DNA of 64,000 nucleotides, taken from Larix kaempferi. Lineage: Eukaryota > Streptophyta > Pinopsida > Pinales > Pinaceae. Below are positions 22,281 through 32,600 of this stretch, one piece after another. The number at the start of each line of letters is the position of its first letter. The stretch's first letter is position 1. The position numbers and the translations under genes were made by a program. The notes under the pieces were generated by a model that was not told the DNA's origin, ran no database searches, and worked only from the letters and a program-made list of their open reading frames with translations. The DNA lies in assembly GCA_027924585.1 (NCBI GenBank), contig BSBM01001383.1, positions 3,496,001-3,560,000 of the forward strand. The letters run 5' to 3'.

Positions 22281-22799
22281 TGGTGATTTTAATAGTTGCA
22301 GGTTCACCCTCGGTGCCATGGTGATAGGATATAGTTAGTGTTTGTTGTGATCGGTTTTACTGCTATCGATTGATGAAATCGTAGTTCGATTCCTGTAGTT
22401 GGTGAAAGGAAAAATTCTGTACAAGAGTTCGTGGTTTCAGTCAAAAGCTATCAAGCTTCGTTATTTTTGCTAAGTGCTATAACAAAACTTAGAGCTTTTG
22501 AGTTTTAAAGGTGAACACTCACCCATAATATGTATTTCCGTGTCTTTAAGTTTTCATACTTGCTTTTTCCTGTTTTAACTTCTTGACTGTGTTTTGGCAG
22601 GCACCGATTTCGAATGAGGTTGTTTGGCAAGGGTTTTGGAATGGAATGCATGCATCCAATTCCTGGTAAGCTTCGGTGGCCCTCAAACCTCGTAGTTGCC
22701 TTTGGACTTGGTTTTGATGATGATTCTGTTGCCAAGAGTCAAACTATTCGACCTTGTTTTTTGGTGATGGCCGTCTGTCGAGTTTTTAAGGTTTTTATG
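22281..22799 (-). repeat. E1 5' LTR, piece 2
   Basis: Resumes the match to the E1 3' LTR at TGGTGATTTTAATAG (window ~423) and runs to TTTTTATG. It ends with the TSD TTATG. Confidence 0.88.
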
Positions 22800-23378
22800 T
22801 GATCCGGATTTATGTGGGAACGAAACAAAAGATAGCATATACAGAATCATATACAGAGATATATTGCAAATAACACAGTGATACAGTAAACACATATTCT
22901 ATTAAATAGCGGAAATAGAACAGACTGTAAAATACAATAGCTGGAATGGTGGTAGCTATCTCTGAGAAGAGATGTGGCCGATATGCTCATTCGTGCCAAG
23001 ATGAATACAAAGAGAGGCCGAAAGGGCCTATTTATCATAAGCATGAGGGAAAGAATCCCAAACATCCAAAAACCTAACCCTAGAAGATGAACCGTCATAA
23101 AGTTTGTGGCCCCAAGGTGGTTAGTTGAACAGTCAACTTCCCGGGGTCATAAATTTTGCATACAATCTCTGTTTACAACTTTTGACTGGGCCCAAATGTA
23201 TGCCGAAGGCAACCATTTGGTCCCCCGAATCGCTAAAAAATGTCGTTTAGGGCCTCAAAATGGCTCCGGAAGTTCAGGACCCGAAAAACTGCTAAAAATA
23301 GTAAATTACCAAAGTTGCCAGAACACTGTTTTGAGCCAGTTGGAAGAGGTGGGCTGCCACCGATATCCACCTAGATAA
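22800..23378. mobile_element. Short insertion (579 bp) with TSD TTATG, possibly a solo LTR or non-autonomous element
   Basis: TTATG at 22795-22799 and 23379-23383 flanks a segment absent from the other LTR. It begins TGATCCGG and ends CTAGATAA, so the right end lacks the usual CA. There is no coding frame of note. A five-base duplication fits an LTR-retrotransposon integrase, hence a solo LTR is my first guess. Confidence 0.7.
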
Positions 23379-23383
23379 TTATG

Positions 23384-23801
23384 TTGACACAAAAATATGT
23401 ACAGAGGGTAACCCTTGAATGTTTAAGTTGCTACTTGGCCTTTTTGATGCCTGGTTGTGTCGTTGATAAGAGCTTTAACACTCGTTTTCGTAATGCAAAG
23501 AGTCAAGGGTATAACCCTGTGTATTTTGAGGATAAAAATGATCTCGTTTGATGTTTTGTTGATAAGGTTTAAGCTTCTGCATACTGTTTGGAACCTTGAT
23601 AGGTCCGAATGTGAATTCTGTTGAGTTTTTGGTTGTTTCTGTTGAGTATGGAACTAAGAGCCGAGAGCTCATTTATTTCTATAAATCATGGTTCGTTTCT
23701 TGAAATGGAAAGTAATGTTTAAACAAAATCGTTGAGATCACTGTGTAAAATAATTGTTAAGATTTGCCGAGCCATGATATTAGTCTTTGGCTGAGGGTTT
23801 A
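23384..23801 (-). repeat. E1 5' LTR, piece 3
   Basis: Continues the match at TTGACACAAAAATATG and ends in GTTTA, the TSD of element F. Confidence 0.88.
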
Positions 23802-24503
23802 TGTAGCTATGGTTTTCACCCTAGCTTTTGCATATGAGCACCTATTAAGGAGAAGGGACTCCTTAGTAGTAGTTCAGTAAAAAGAGTAAATAAAAGACAG
23901 TACAGTAAAACATTAAACTACTCTAAGCATGTGCATAAATAGAAAAGACAAGATAATAAAAATGGTTTTTTGTATTGATTATACCTCCAATGTGAAGGTT
24001 GATGAATCCTTTGCAGCAGTCCAGGAGGGTTGCTTCCAAGCTCCAATGTTGTTCCTTCCTCTTTCTCCAAAGGGTTTTGGAAATGGGCCAAAGGGGCACT
24101 CAAATGTGAAAGTAGCTTAAGGGTGAGCTAGGGTTTGAGGAGTGATTTTGGCAAAGTAAGGGTGTGGTTGACTGTGGATATGAAATGAGGGGCCTCCATC
24201 ACCTATTTATAGGTTTTTAGTGGTGGAGTGCTGGCCCATGGTTTTGGGCACCATATGGTTTAGGTCAGCTGTATAGGGTTTTTGCTTCCTTTTTCCCTCT
24301 TTTTCCTCTTTTTTGTATTTTTTATTCCCTTTTTAGAGGGTTTTTGCTATTTTGGAGGAATTTTGGATTATTTTGAGGGAAAAAGGGGTTTTTTGTCCTT
24401 TTGGAGGCTTTTTAATGGGTTTTTAAGGTTTTGGAGGCAAATATGGACAAATGAGTCATGTAATGGGGTAGATGAGGTAGTGAGCACTTTTTGGGTGTTA
24501 ACA
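23802..24503 (-). repeat. Element F 3' LTR (702 bp)
   Basis: Pairs with 36873-37669. The right copy is about 95 bp longer, mainly from extra CTTTTGGAGG-type units near 37460-37570. Confidence 0.92.
24203..24211 (-). promoter_or_regulatory. TATA box in the element F 3' LTR
   Basis: The element strand reads TATAAATAG; the same site is kept in the other LTR at 37274-37282. Confidence 0.6.
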
Positions 24504-24649
24504 GATTGTCCCTTGATGTGTGAGGGCAGGAGCTCATTGTATGGCCAATAGACATCATAAGTCTTTTATGGTTTTCCTGGGTTGTGGAGAAGAGAAGAAA
24601 TGAACTAGACCCTAGAACAACGAACCCAAAAAACTGCAAAAACTGAAAT

Positions 24650-24894
24650 TACATGACCTCAATAATGAATGAGGAATAATCTGAACATATGGACGAGGCG
24701 AGCATTCCCATGCTCGTATCAAGATATAGAAAAATAATAACAATGGGGTCCAAAATATGGGGACCTGAAATATACATGGCCTCAAATAATGAATGAGGAA
24801 GAATCTCAATATATGGACAAGGTGGGCATACCCATGCTCATATCAAGATACATAAAAAATAACTGTGAGGCCCGAAAAAGGGGGACCTATAAGA
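24650..24894 (-). repeat. Two tandem ~123-bp units in element F
   Basis: TACATGACCTC at 24650 and TACATGGCCTC at 24773 start two imperfect copies that share TATGGAC, CATGCTC and ATCAAGATA. A partial third start appears near 24895. Confidence 0.75.
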
Positions 24895-25850
24895 TACATA
24901 GAGAACCACTGTGTACATCATAAGTGTCTAGAGGGGCCACAAATCGGGGACATACTGCTGGGATGACCATGTCTGAGCTGAAGAACTGATACACTGGAAT
25001 AACAACAGTGCTGCAGAGTGTGGTACCAAAGGAATTGATGAGCTGCTGGATCATAGTGACGGGGAGTCATACCCTCAATGGTACACTGAACGAGAACTGA
25101 ACTGGGTACTCAAGGAAGCATATAACTGGATGGCTTCTGAATATAATCACCAACGAAACCTGGACATCCAAGGGAACATATAACTGGGTGTTCCGAAGTG
25201 ACTCACCAATGTGCTAGAGTCGGGGGAAATCCGAGGTCTTCGACCAATAACTGAAGGGATATAAACCCCGCGCAATTCTCAACGATGCGATCAAGGTGTT
25301 GAAGTCGAGCATGTGAGAAACAACCACTCGGAGATGCAATGATGAATCCTCTCAAAGTGGTCCGTGGGCACTCACCACAGATATTGATGAGTCCAAGGCG
25401 CAAGGACCTCTGGGTCTATCCTCTGGAATAGAGGGGCTGTCGTCGATAGAGGGAGACTTGCAGCTAGCAAGGCAATGATGTTTCCTTGATAGGAGCGCGA
25501 GGTGGAGAACCAAAGCGTGAGAGTACTAATGGTAGGACTGTCATACTGTGGGGGATAACTGGGCAAGTAGAGTGGGTGGACTCAAACTTCCTTTGTTCAG
25601 AGTCTGATGGCGGGGATGATCGGGTAGCATATGAAATTGACTGGGGGGAAAGGGATCATAGCTGTAATGGATCAAGGATAGTGACTGAGATGAGGGATAC
25701 TCGAGTTGGTGTAAAATGGCAGGAGACTACAGAATACTCTGAACAAAGGCGACCTGATTGGGGGTGCTACCAAGATGATCGATCATAGTGCCAAGAGGCA
25801 CGGGGGGACTTCTTCATGGGTTAAGGAACTAGAAGAAGTGTGTTTAAAAT

Positions 25851-26054
25851 GGTACTATCGTGTGGATTTATACGAGCCCATGACAATTCATGCTCGTGGT
25901 TGCTTTCAATTTTAAGGAGTCTGAAAGCGATAAGAAGACTCTGAAATAATGGAATGGTACTGTCGTGTGGATTTGTACGAGCCCAGGACAGTGCATGCTC
26001 ATGGTTGCTTTCAATTTTAGAGAGTCTGAAAGCGATAAGAAGACTCCAGGGGTT
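25851..26054 (-). repeat. Two tandem 105-bp units in element F
   Basis: GGTACT at 25851 and 25956 begin two close copies with TCGTGTGGATTT, TACGAGCCCA and GAAAGCGATAAGAAGACTC. Confidence 0.85.
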
Positions 26055-26529
26055 TTCTTTTTCGTGTGTTAGTCTCCAAGGCCCGAAGAAGCATAAAATG
26101 ATGTAATGAAGAACTCTTCTAGCCGGTGTGACTAGAGTATTCCTTTTTCGTAAGTAGTCTACAGGGTCCAGAAAAGGGTTAAACTTATACTAGATAGACC
26201 CCCTTTCAGGTACTTTAACGAGCATTAAAGGAAGCAAGATTGCTCGGCGATCTTTTCATTGTTTTAGGAGTCAGAAAAGAACTTAACATAAACTCTCTAA
26301 GTGCCTTTTTCGTAAAGGACTTGTCCGGCCCGAAAAATGGATAAAATTATACCGAACAAAAGGAATGGCTAGGCAAGGAGGAAGTGCTCAATCAAGGAAA
26401 ATTGATGATGACCAAGAATGAGGGAGGGGGGGGAACCCTGGTGGGCCTCCTTGCGAGATAATGAATGGTGGCAAAATAACGAAATAATTGTAGTATGAAA
26501 GGAGTGAATGGCTCATGTAAAAATGTGGA

Positions 26530-26900
26530 ACAATTCGATGGCGGCCAATGTGGCATGCAAACCGAGGCAGCAAGGTGTCGAGACACAATGTTGAAAGTGT
26601 ACCTGGTGAGAGCGAGAAATGATCTCAAGCATCATCACGAAAAAAATGAATCCGGCGATATAAAAAGTGTCAAAAACTGATAACGGTCGATGTGGCACGC
26701 AAACCGAGGCGACGAGGGGTGTTTTGTTTTGGAAAAAACACCCAAAAATTCTGGGGGGTGAGAGCGAGAAATGATCTCAAGCATCATCACAGGCTCGGAA
26801 AAATGAATCCGAGGATATATAATATATCAAAAAATGGAGAGTAGCCGAAGTGGAACGCAAATCGAGGTGACTAGTGGTGTCTAGAAAAAATGCTCAAAAA
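26530..26900 (-). repeat. Three degenerate ~142-158-bp units in element F
   Basis: GCAAACCGAGG or GCAAATCGAGG recurs at 26557, 26699 and 26857. GAGAGCGAGAAATGATCTC and AGCATCATCAC are shared by the first two units. Confidence 0.7.
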
Positions 26901-27076
26901 ACGATGGGGAAAAAAAAGAAAACAAGTTGACCATAATGACAGTCTCGTCGTGTTGATTCTAGTGGTGGAAACGGTTCGAAAAATGGACTCTGTATGGGTT
27001 CAGAATGGCCAAAACAAGAAAACATCAACGGACTATAAATAGTAAGTGGGTCCAACATGACAAGTGTCATTTGGAC

Positions 27077-28363
27077 TTATTGAATTTGACTAGTGATCAG
27101 AGTGGACCAGAGATGGCCGTTGGCGGATGAGGGTTTACATTCCATGAAGTCGATGGCCCACTTACAAAAGGGGCCAACGGTGACGACTGGGTGTAATGGA
27201 GTGGGTGGTGTCCGAGCCTTGGGGGCAAAAAGTTGGCAATTATGGCAATGTTTGACTGCTGTGATGCAGTCGGTAAAGAGTGTGGGCCAGAAGTATCTGG
27301 CGCAGATGACCTTTTGGGCAGTGGCCATTCTAGAGAAATGTCTGTCGCAGGCACTGCTATGACAGTCATTAAGGACTTGTTCGACCTTCTCATGAGTAAT
27401 ACAACGACAAAGAATCGTTTCAACCCCATGCCGGTAAAGGACATCGCCCAAGAGGAGATATCGAGAGGCCTGGTGACAGATACGATGGCATCCATCATGA
27501 TTTATGTTGGGTCAAAATTTTTGTGTATGAAGGTATAACAAAATATCATCGTACCATGGGTCATCAGACGAGATGGTGAACAAGTGATTTTCGGGTAACT
27601 CATCGGAGATTTGTGGGGACACCAAAAGGGATGGGAGATCGGTGATGAGCTGGGAAAGCGCGAGGGCTTTAGTGCTCTTAGGGGTTGTGAATGTGAGTTC
27701 ATATTCTTGGAGGATAATTACCCATTTAGCAATGTGACCTTCCAGGAGGTACTGGTTCAAGAGCTAGACCATGGGGTTGGAGTCAGCGACAACTGTGGTA
27801 TGACTGAGTAAAATGTAATGTCACAATTTTTGGATGGAAAAGACCACAGCAAGGGCCAGTATTTCCTCATATGGGTAACGTAGGGGTGGTCCAGACAAGG
27901 TTTGGCTGATGTAATAAATGAAATGCTCCTGGCGAGCGGTGTCTTCTTGAACAAGGACTCCGGACATGGCATAATCGGATGCCGAGACGTAAAGGATGAA
28001 GTCCTGAGAGAAATCTCAAGGGAAGATCAAAGGGGCTTGTGTGAGAGATTTCTTAAGGGCTTCGAATGCATATTCTGCTTGCTCATCCCAAACAAAGGGT
28101 ATGTGGGTACGAAGCAGGCGTAAGAAACCATGAACGATGGTGGCATAATCAGGAACGAAGCGATGGAGGAAATTAGATCTCCCATGTAGACTCTGGAGAT
28201 GCCAGAGCGTGTGAGGAGAGAGAAGGTCTATGATGGCTTGGAATTTCAGGGGATCAACAACAACTCCTTTCTGGGAAACAATGAAACCCAACAACCGGTC
28301 TACCGAAACGCAAAAGACACACTTATGTGGGTTCAAGCGGATTTGATATTTGCGACAATGAAG
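27077..28363 (-). pseudogene. pol: Element F RT C-terminal part, RNase H and truncated integrase
   Basis: It begins at CRKYQIRLNPHKC, the RT segment split by the Penelope-like insertion. RNase H at about 28010-27510 has LYVSAS where the first catalytic Asp is expected. Integrase shows the zinc-binding part (DCHSSACDRHFS ... CHNC) and the first core Asp (WAIDFM), then ends at about 27077, so the remaining core and C-terminus are missing. Several stops lie in the RNase H part. Confidence 0.85.
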
Positions 28364-28989
28364 AATTGAAACATCTTGCTAAAGTCCTTCAAGGAAATGG
28401 TTACAAATCACAAGATATCAACAAAGCATTCAAAAAGGCAAAAAACCTCTTAATAAGAGACGGTAACAAAAAGAAACAAACTGAGAACATAAAAAAGGTG
28501 GTCCTCCCATATATCGAAGTTACCACAGACAAAATAGCCAGACTATTAAGAAAGAAACACATCGAAACTACTTTCTCCCCTCCCAACTGTTTAAGAAACA
28601 TGTTGGACAAAGCAAAAGATCCAATTGAGCCCATGCTCAAAAAAGGAGTATATTCATTTCCTTGTTCATGTGAGGATGAGTACATTGGAGAGACGGGAAG
28701 ATCAATAAAAATAAGGTTAAAAGAACATTGCGCAGACATAAAACATGAAAGAACAAAAAATTCAGCAGTAGCTGAACACTCCAAAAAAACTAATCACCAC
28801 ATTTGCATAGAGAAGGCTAAAGTCATAGCTGTGGAGGAACATTACAATAAGAGACGAATCCGTGAAGCTTTGGAAATCGAAAAAACGACCAAAAAATGTT
28901 AACAGGGATGATGGATTAATTCTCAGCGAATCTTGGAAACCAATTCTAAACCTTAAAAAAAAACAACAACAAGAAGTCGGCCAACATTA
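28364..28989 (+). pseudogene. Penelope-like polyprotein, C-terminal GIY-YIG endonuclease part
   Basis: The frame enters at about ELKHLAKVLQGNGY, a linker typical of Penelope-like proteins after RT. The GIY-YIG core follows: GVY at 28645, YIGETGRSIKIRLKEH from 28681, with catalytic Tyr and Arg. The conserved Cys/His set (PCSC ... SAVAEHSKKTNHH) follows, then IREALEIEK with the expected Glu. A one-base slip near 28893 in an A-run moves the end (RDDGLILSESWKPILN) to another frame, closing at 28989. GIY-YIG nicks target DNA for retroelement insertion. The frame runs opposite to the host element. Confidence 0.9.
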
Positions 28990-29154
28990 AGCCTCAATAA
29001 ATAAATTAAACATTTATATCAAAAATTAAAAACAACAACAAACAAGTCATCCGACATCAGTCTCAATAATAAATTAAAAATTAATAGCAAAATTTAAAAA
29101 CTAATATTAATAAAGGACATTAAGCACATATTTAATAATGAGCCAAACATTCTC

Positions 29155-29193
29155 CTGATGATGGACTCAACTGAGCAGTCCGAAACGTACGTA
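29155..29193 (+). ncRNA. Hammerhead-ribozyme-like motif, copy 1
   Basis: CTGATGA (29155-29161), stem II GGACT/AGTCC (29163-29167 with 29177-29181), GAAA (29182-29185), one C-G pair around a GTAC loop (29186-29191), then TA at 29192-29193 as the UH cleavage step. CTC (29152-29154) can pair with GAG (29194-29196) as stem I. Minimal hammerheads with very short stem III are known from Penelope-like elements. One unpaired T lies between CTGATGA and stem II. Activity is not shown. Confidence 0.75.
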
Positions 29194-29246
29194 GAGTACA
29201 AAAACCACACACAGGTTCTCCATATGAACTCATCCCAAACATTCTC

Positions 29247-29285
29247 CTGATGATGGACTCAACTGAGCAGTCCGAAACGTACGTA
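29247..29285 (+). ncRNA. Hammerhead-ribozyme-like motif, copy 2
   Basis: Identical core 92 bases downstream of copy 1: CTGATGA at 29247, GAAA at 29274-29277. Paired tandem copies would allow a dimeric fold, which compensates for weak stem III in such minimal motifs. Confidence 0.75.
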
Positions 29286-29362
29286 GAGTACAAAAACCAC
29301 ACACAGGTTCTCCATATGAACTCATCTCAAACATCTTCCTGTGAAAACTTGAACAACAACAT

Positions 29363-30118
29363 AAAGACTTGCCGGAGGTCGTTAAGGTGGTCTGATCATT
29401 TCTGGGAACGAGCTGTAAGATCGTCAAGATAGACTAGCAGGATATGGACCAAGTTGTGAAAACAATAGGTCATGGCCCGCTGGAAGGTGGCACCAGCTTT
29501 TTTGAGGCTGAAAGGCATGACGCGATAGGAAAAGGTGCCCCATGGGGTGGTAAAGGCAGTCTTGTACTGATCCTCCTTACAGATCTGAATCTGGTTGTAT
29601 TCGGAAAAATCATCCATGAAAGATAGGACTTCATGCCTCGCACACGCATCGATGAGTTGGTCAATAAATGGCATGGGGAAGTTGTCTTTGGGACAGGCTC
29701 GGTTCAAATCGCGGAAGTTAGTACATACTCTGATGGTTCCTTGTTTCTTGTTAACAGGGATGGGGTTAGAAACCCAAGTAGTATATGCAATAGGATAAAT
29801 GAATCCTGCTTTGCGAAGTTTCTCAATATCTGCTTTAACAACAGGGAGCTTTGAGGGATGAATGGGGCGCTGTTTCTGGAGAACGGGGGGTACATCGGGC
29901 CATGTGTTAATGTGGTGTTCTATAATAGTGGGGTCGAGACCAGGCATTTTGATATAGGACCAGGAAAGGACATCACATAACTCTTGGAAAAGTTTTTTGT
30001 ATGCTCTGATCGCATATTAACTGCCGGAGGCTCCTAAAGTGATGAGTTCAGGGGCACCTCCTCGGGAAAAGATATCAATTTGGATTGTGGGTGAGATGTT
30101 GGCCATGTTACCTTCCTC
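29363..30118 (-). pseudogene. pol: Element F RT N-terminal part
   Basis: RT motifs: AGFIYPIAYTTWVSNPI, NFRDLNRACPKDNFPMPF, LSFMDDFSEYNQI, MPFSLKKAGATFQ and the catalytic box LLVYLDDL. A TGA replaces a codon just after the catalytic box (about 29390), shortly before the Penelope insertion at 29362. Upstream, EEGNMANISPTI (about 30110) is shared with element C. NFRDLNxACPK is typical of Tat-lineage RT. Confidence 0.9.
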
Positions 30119-30123
30119 AAAGG
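30119..30123. other. TSD AAAGG of the 741-bp solo LTR
   Basis: AAAGG at 30119-30123 and 30865-30869 brackets the insertion. Removing it restores the element F frame (IPF then EEGNMAN). Confidence 0.9.
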
Positions 30124-30864
30124 TGTTAGGATATTCCTATACTCCATCCTAGTCCCACCAGTATTTTGATCCTTTACATTTTCAGTCATGCATGCACCTT
30201 TTAGGGTTTTCATGCATTCTAGGGTTTGCATGCATTTTGCATGCATCCCAGTCATCAGTCCAGCACCTAGCCCTCAGTTAGCCAGCCCCGAGGAGCTTCT
30301 CACTATTCAGTTTTAGCCCTCCAATTGCTTAATGCGCCCTTCTTCCTTGATTTTAGGGAGAAACTCGCCCTCCTTCACCTACCAGTCCAGTTGTCACTCA
30401 GTTACAGTCAGTTACAGTCAGTTACACTCAGTTGCACTCAGTTACATTGAGTTACACTCAGTTACACCTACCAGAGTTAGTTTGACTGATGGTTGACAGT
30501 TACTTGAGCATTGATGACTCCACTGATGATGATGAAGACTTCCAGTTGTGCTCCGATGATCATGAGGACACCTAGTTGTGCTCCAATGACACTCCAGTGA
30601 TCCTTTGATCACTCCATGAAGGCTAATTCGAATTGCCACCTCAGGCATTTGAATTCCTCATGCATTGTATTATTTATATGTCCATTTGTGATTAACAATT
30701 TAGTATGACCGAAGTATTATTGCTTCTATCTGAGTTCTACTGTACCATATTATTCTGTTGCTCATTATACTGCATGTATCACTCTTCTTCTATTTTCTTG
30801 CTTAATCATAATTATTCTCTTGTGAGATACATCATCTCTTAGATCTGTTGTGAGGATTTTCACA
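30124..30864. mobile_element. Solo LTR (741 bp) in element F
   Basis: TGTTAGGATATTCC...TTTTCACA with a perfect five-base TSD and no internal domain. About 30402-30471 carries seven-odd imperfect copies of the decamer CAGTTACACT. Its family is not identified. Confidence 0.9.
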
Positions 30865-32600
30865 AAAGGAATCAGGAGCGGGAATGGGATCCTTAAACTA
30901 GTCGACTTTAGTGGGAAGGAAATCTTTGGACTCAACCGCAAATTGGGTGGCTGTGGTGGAGGAGGACTCTTCTGGGAGAAATAGGAACGATGGTGCATGT
31001 ATTCCCAGGGATAATCTGGGGCAGTGAGAGCCTCTAGAATCTCCTCATCATTGCGGAAACTTTGAGTTGTCAAATCAATTGATGAGGAAGTGGTAGTCGA
31101 AGAGATCATATAGATGGTGTTAATCTCTCTGGATGAGGGTGATACTGGGGGGTGGATCTCCTCAATTGTGGGGGGTGTTGTCTCAAGGTCCAAATTATTC
31201 ATCTCGTAGAGATGCTCTGTAATCTGGGAGATTAGGACAGTGATGTGAGTAATGGCTGTAAATACCGCATATTGCACAAGGGTGGTTGGTACGTAGTGAT
31301 TTATCACGAGGCTTAGGGGTTGGATCGAGTTGGACAACTGGGATGTTGGGGTCGTCGTCAAGCATTTGCATGTTTTCCTGTAATGCAGGTAATTGTGGAC
31401 ATTGATGAGTCAGACGGCCTAACTCATCACACAACGAGCATTTGGGAGGAGCACAAAACACGAGGGGTTTTTAACTGTTTTGGGAGGGGGTACAGCAGTG
31501 GATGGTTGTGGGCCTCCGTCCCCAGTGTGTTTGATAAGAGGGGGTGGATTTGTAGATGACGAAGGGGTAGTGACACCGGGAGGTGGTTGACTAGTAGTGG
31601 CAATGGGTTGCACCGGTTGTAGGATGACATTTGGTGTCAGCGGGGGAACGAGAGGTGAAATATACCACACGGGTAATCCTAAGGTTAACCCGGGGAGGCT
31701 GAGAGTAGCCATAACCGGGGCGCTTACTACTCCCGAGGGAGGGAGTAGGAAGGGGATTGTGTGGATGGGTGTAACACCAATGTGACTAGGTACCAATGGT
31801 GGTTTGGGTAACAAGGGTAGTTGATTGTTGGGTGTTTGTGTATAGTGGGAAAGGGTACATAGGTCAGATACTTCGGTCTTATGTGACAGGGGTGGAATGG
31901 ATTGGAATGCTGAGGTCATCAGCATATCTGAGTAAACTCCAGGTCCCACAGAGGAAACATACGAGGTAGTTGCACCAAAAATAGGTTGTTCAACCATGGG
32001 GAGAACATTTTTGGGTGCAGCGGGGGCATTGGGATTGTAATAGGTGAGTTGATCGACCTTGACCATGCGTCCATCATGGGGGAACATTTGGTACGAAAAA
32101 TGGATGAGGCAACTGCCCGCATGGCATACATGTAGCTGCGACCAAGTAAGAGGTTATAATCAAGTTGGGCATTGATGACCTCTATGTCAATGAGCACGGT
32201 TTTTCCAAACAACTGGACAGGGATATTAGCTAAGAGACCTTGGGGTTGAGCCGAACGACCGTCGTAGGCTCGCAACGCAGTGGTGGACTACTGGAGAGTA
32301 GGGGATCCCAACTTCTGCCAAACAAATGTGGACATAACGCATGTAGAGTCACCTTCATCGATAATGCACCGATGGATGACAAGATTTCGAATGGAAACAG
32401 AAACTTGGAATGCTAAAGTGGACGGCAGGCGTGGTTCAGATTGGTCCAAATCGAAGGCCATCAGTCGTGAATCATTTGGGTCAATAGCACCAATGGTGGA
32501 GAGCAAAGTCTTGCGCTGTGAAGGACAGTTTTTTAAGACTTCTAATGCAGACATGGTTGCGGGAGACTGGGCTAAGTCATATACAATGTTGTAATTAGAA
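30865..32600 (-). pseudogene. pol: Element F protease and zinc-knuckle linker before RT
   Basis: Protease: IIDEGDSTCVMS (Asp-Glu-Gly active-site variant) near 32330, then LDYNLLLGRSYMYAMRAV at about 32150, split by a frameshift around 32280. A Pro-rich linker follows, then two zinc knuckles, CSLCDELGRLTHQC and CAICGIYSHYSHHC (31195-31461), and the conserved PWEYMHHRSYF shared with elements B and C. A pair of knuckles between protease and RT is unusual. The neighbouring elements lack it at this point. Confidence 0.8.

Larger units (their letters stand above)
24504..27076 (-). other. Element F 3' noncoding domain
   Basis: About 2.6 kb with no retroelement protein. It carries three sets of imperfect tandem repeats (annotated separately). 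The part at about 26109-26196 matches, reversed, the 3' region of element B at 53455-53530 (shared words ATAAGTTTA, GGACC, GAAAAAGG, ATACTCTAGTCA, CTAGAAGAGTTCTTC). Conservation of a noncoding tract between two elements suggests a cis function. Confidence 0.75.
29143..29326 (+). repeat. Two tandem 92-bp units at the Penelope 3' end
   Basis: Units 29143-29234 and 29235-29326 are almost identical. A third start (CTCATCTCAAACAT) at about 29321-29334 decays quickly. Each unit carries a hammerhead-like core. Confidence 0.93.
28364..29362 (+). mobile_element. Penelope-like retroelement fragment (5'-truncated) in the RT of element F
   Basis: It interrupts the element F RT frame: the flanks CTCCGGCAAGTC (minus strand, right side) and CTTCATTGTCGC (left side) rejoin in frame at the length expected from the sister element C. 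It holds the C-terminal GIY-YIG part of the Penelope polyprotein, an AT-rich tail and two tandem 92-bp units with hammerhead-like cores. RT is absent. No clear TSD is visible. Exact ends are uncertain by a few bases. Confidence 0.88.

Noticed and set aside
24504-27076. Tandem repeats considered as a CRISPR array
   Set aside because: Units are 105-158 bp, imperfect and without unique spacers; the context is a plant retrotransposon.
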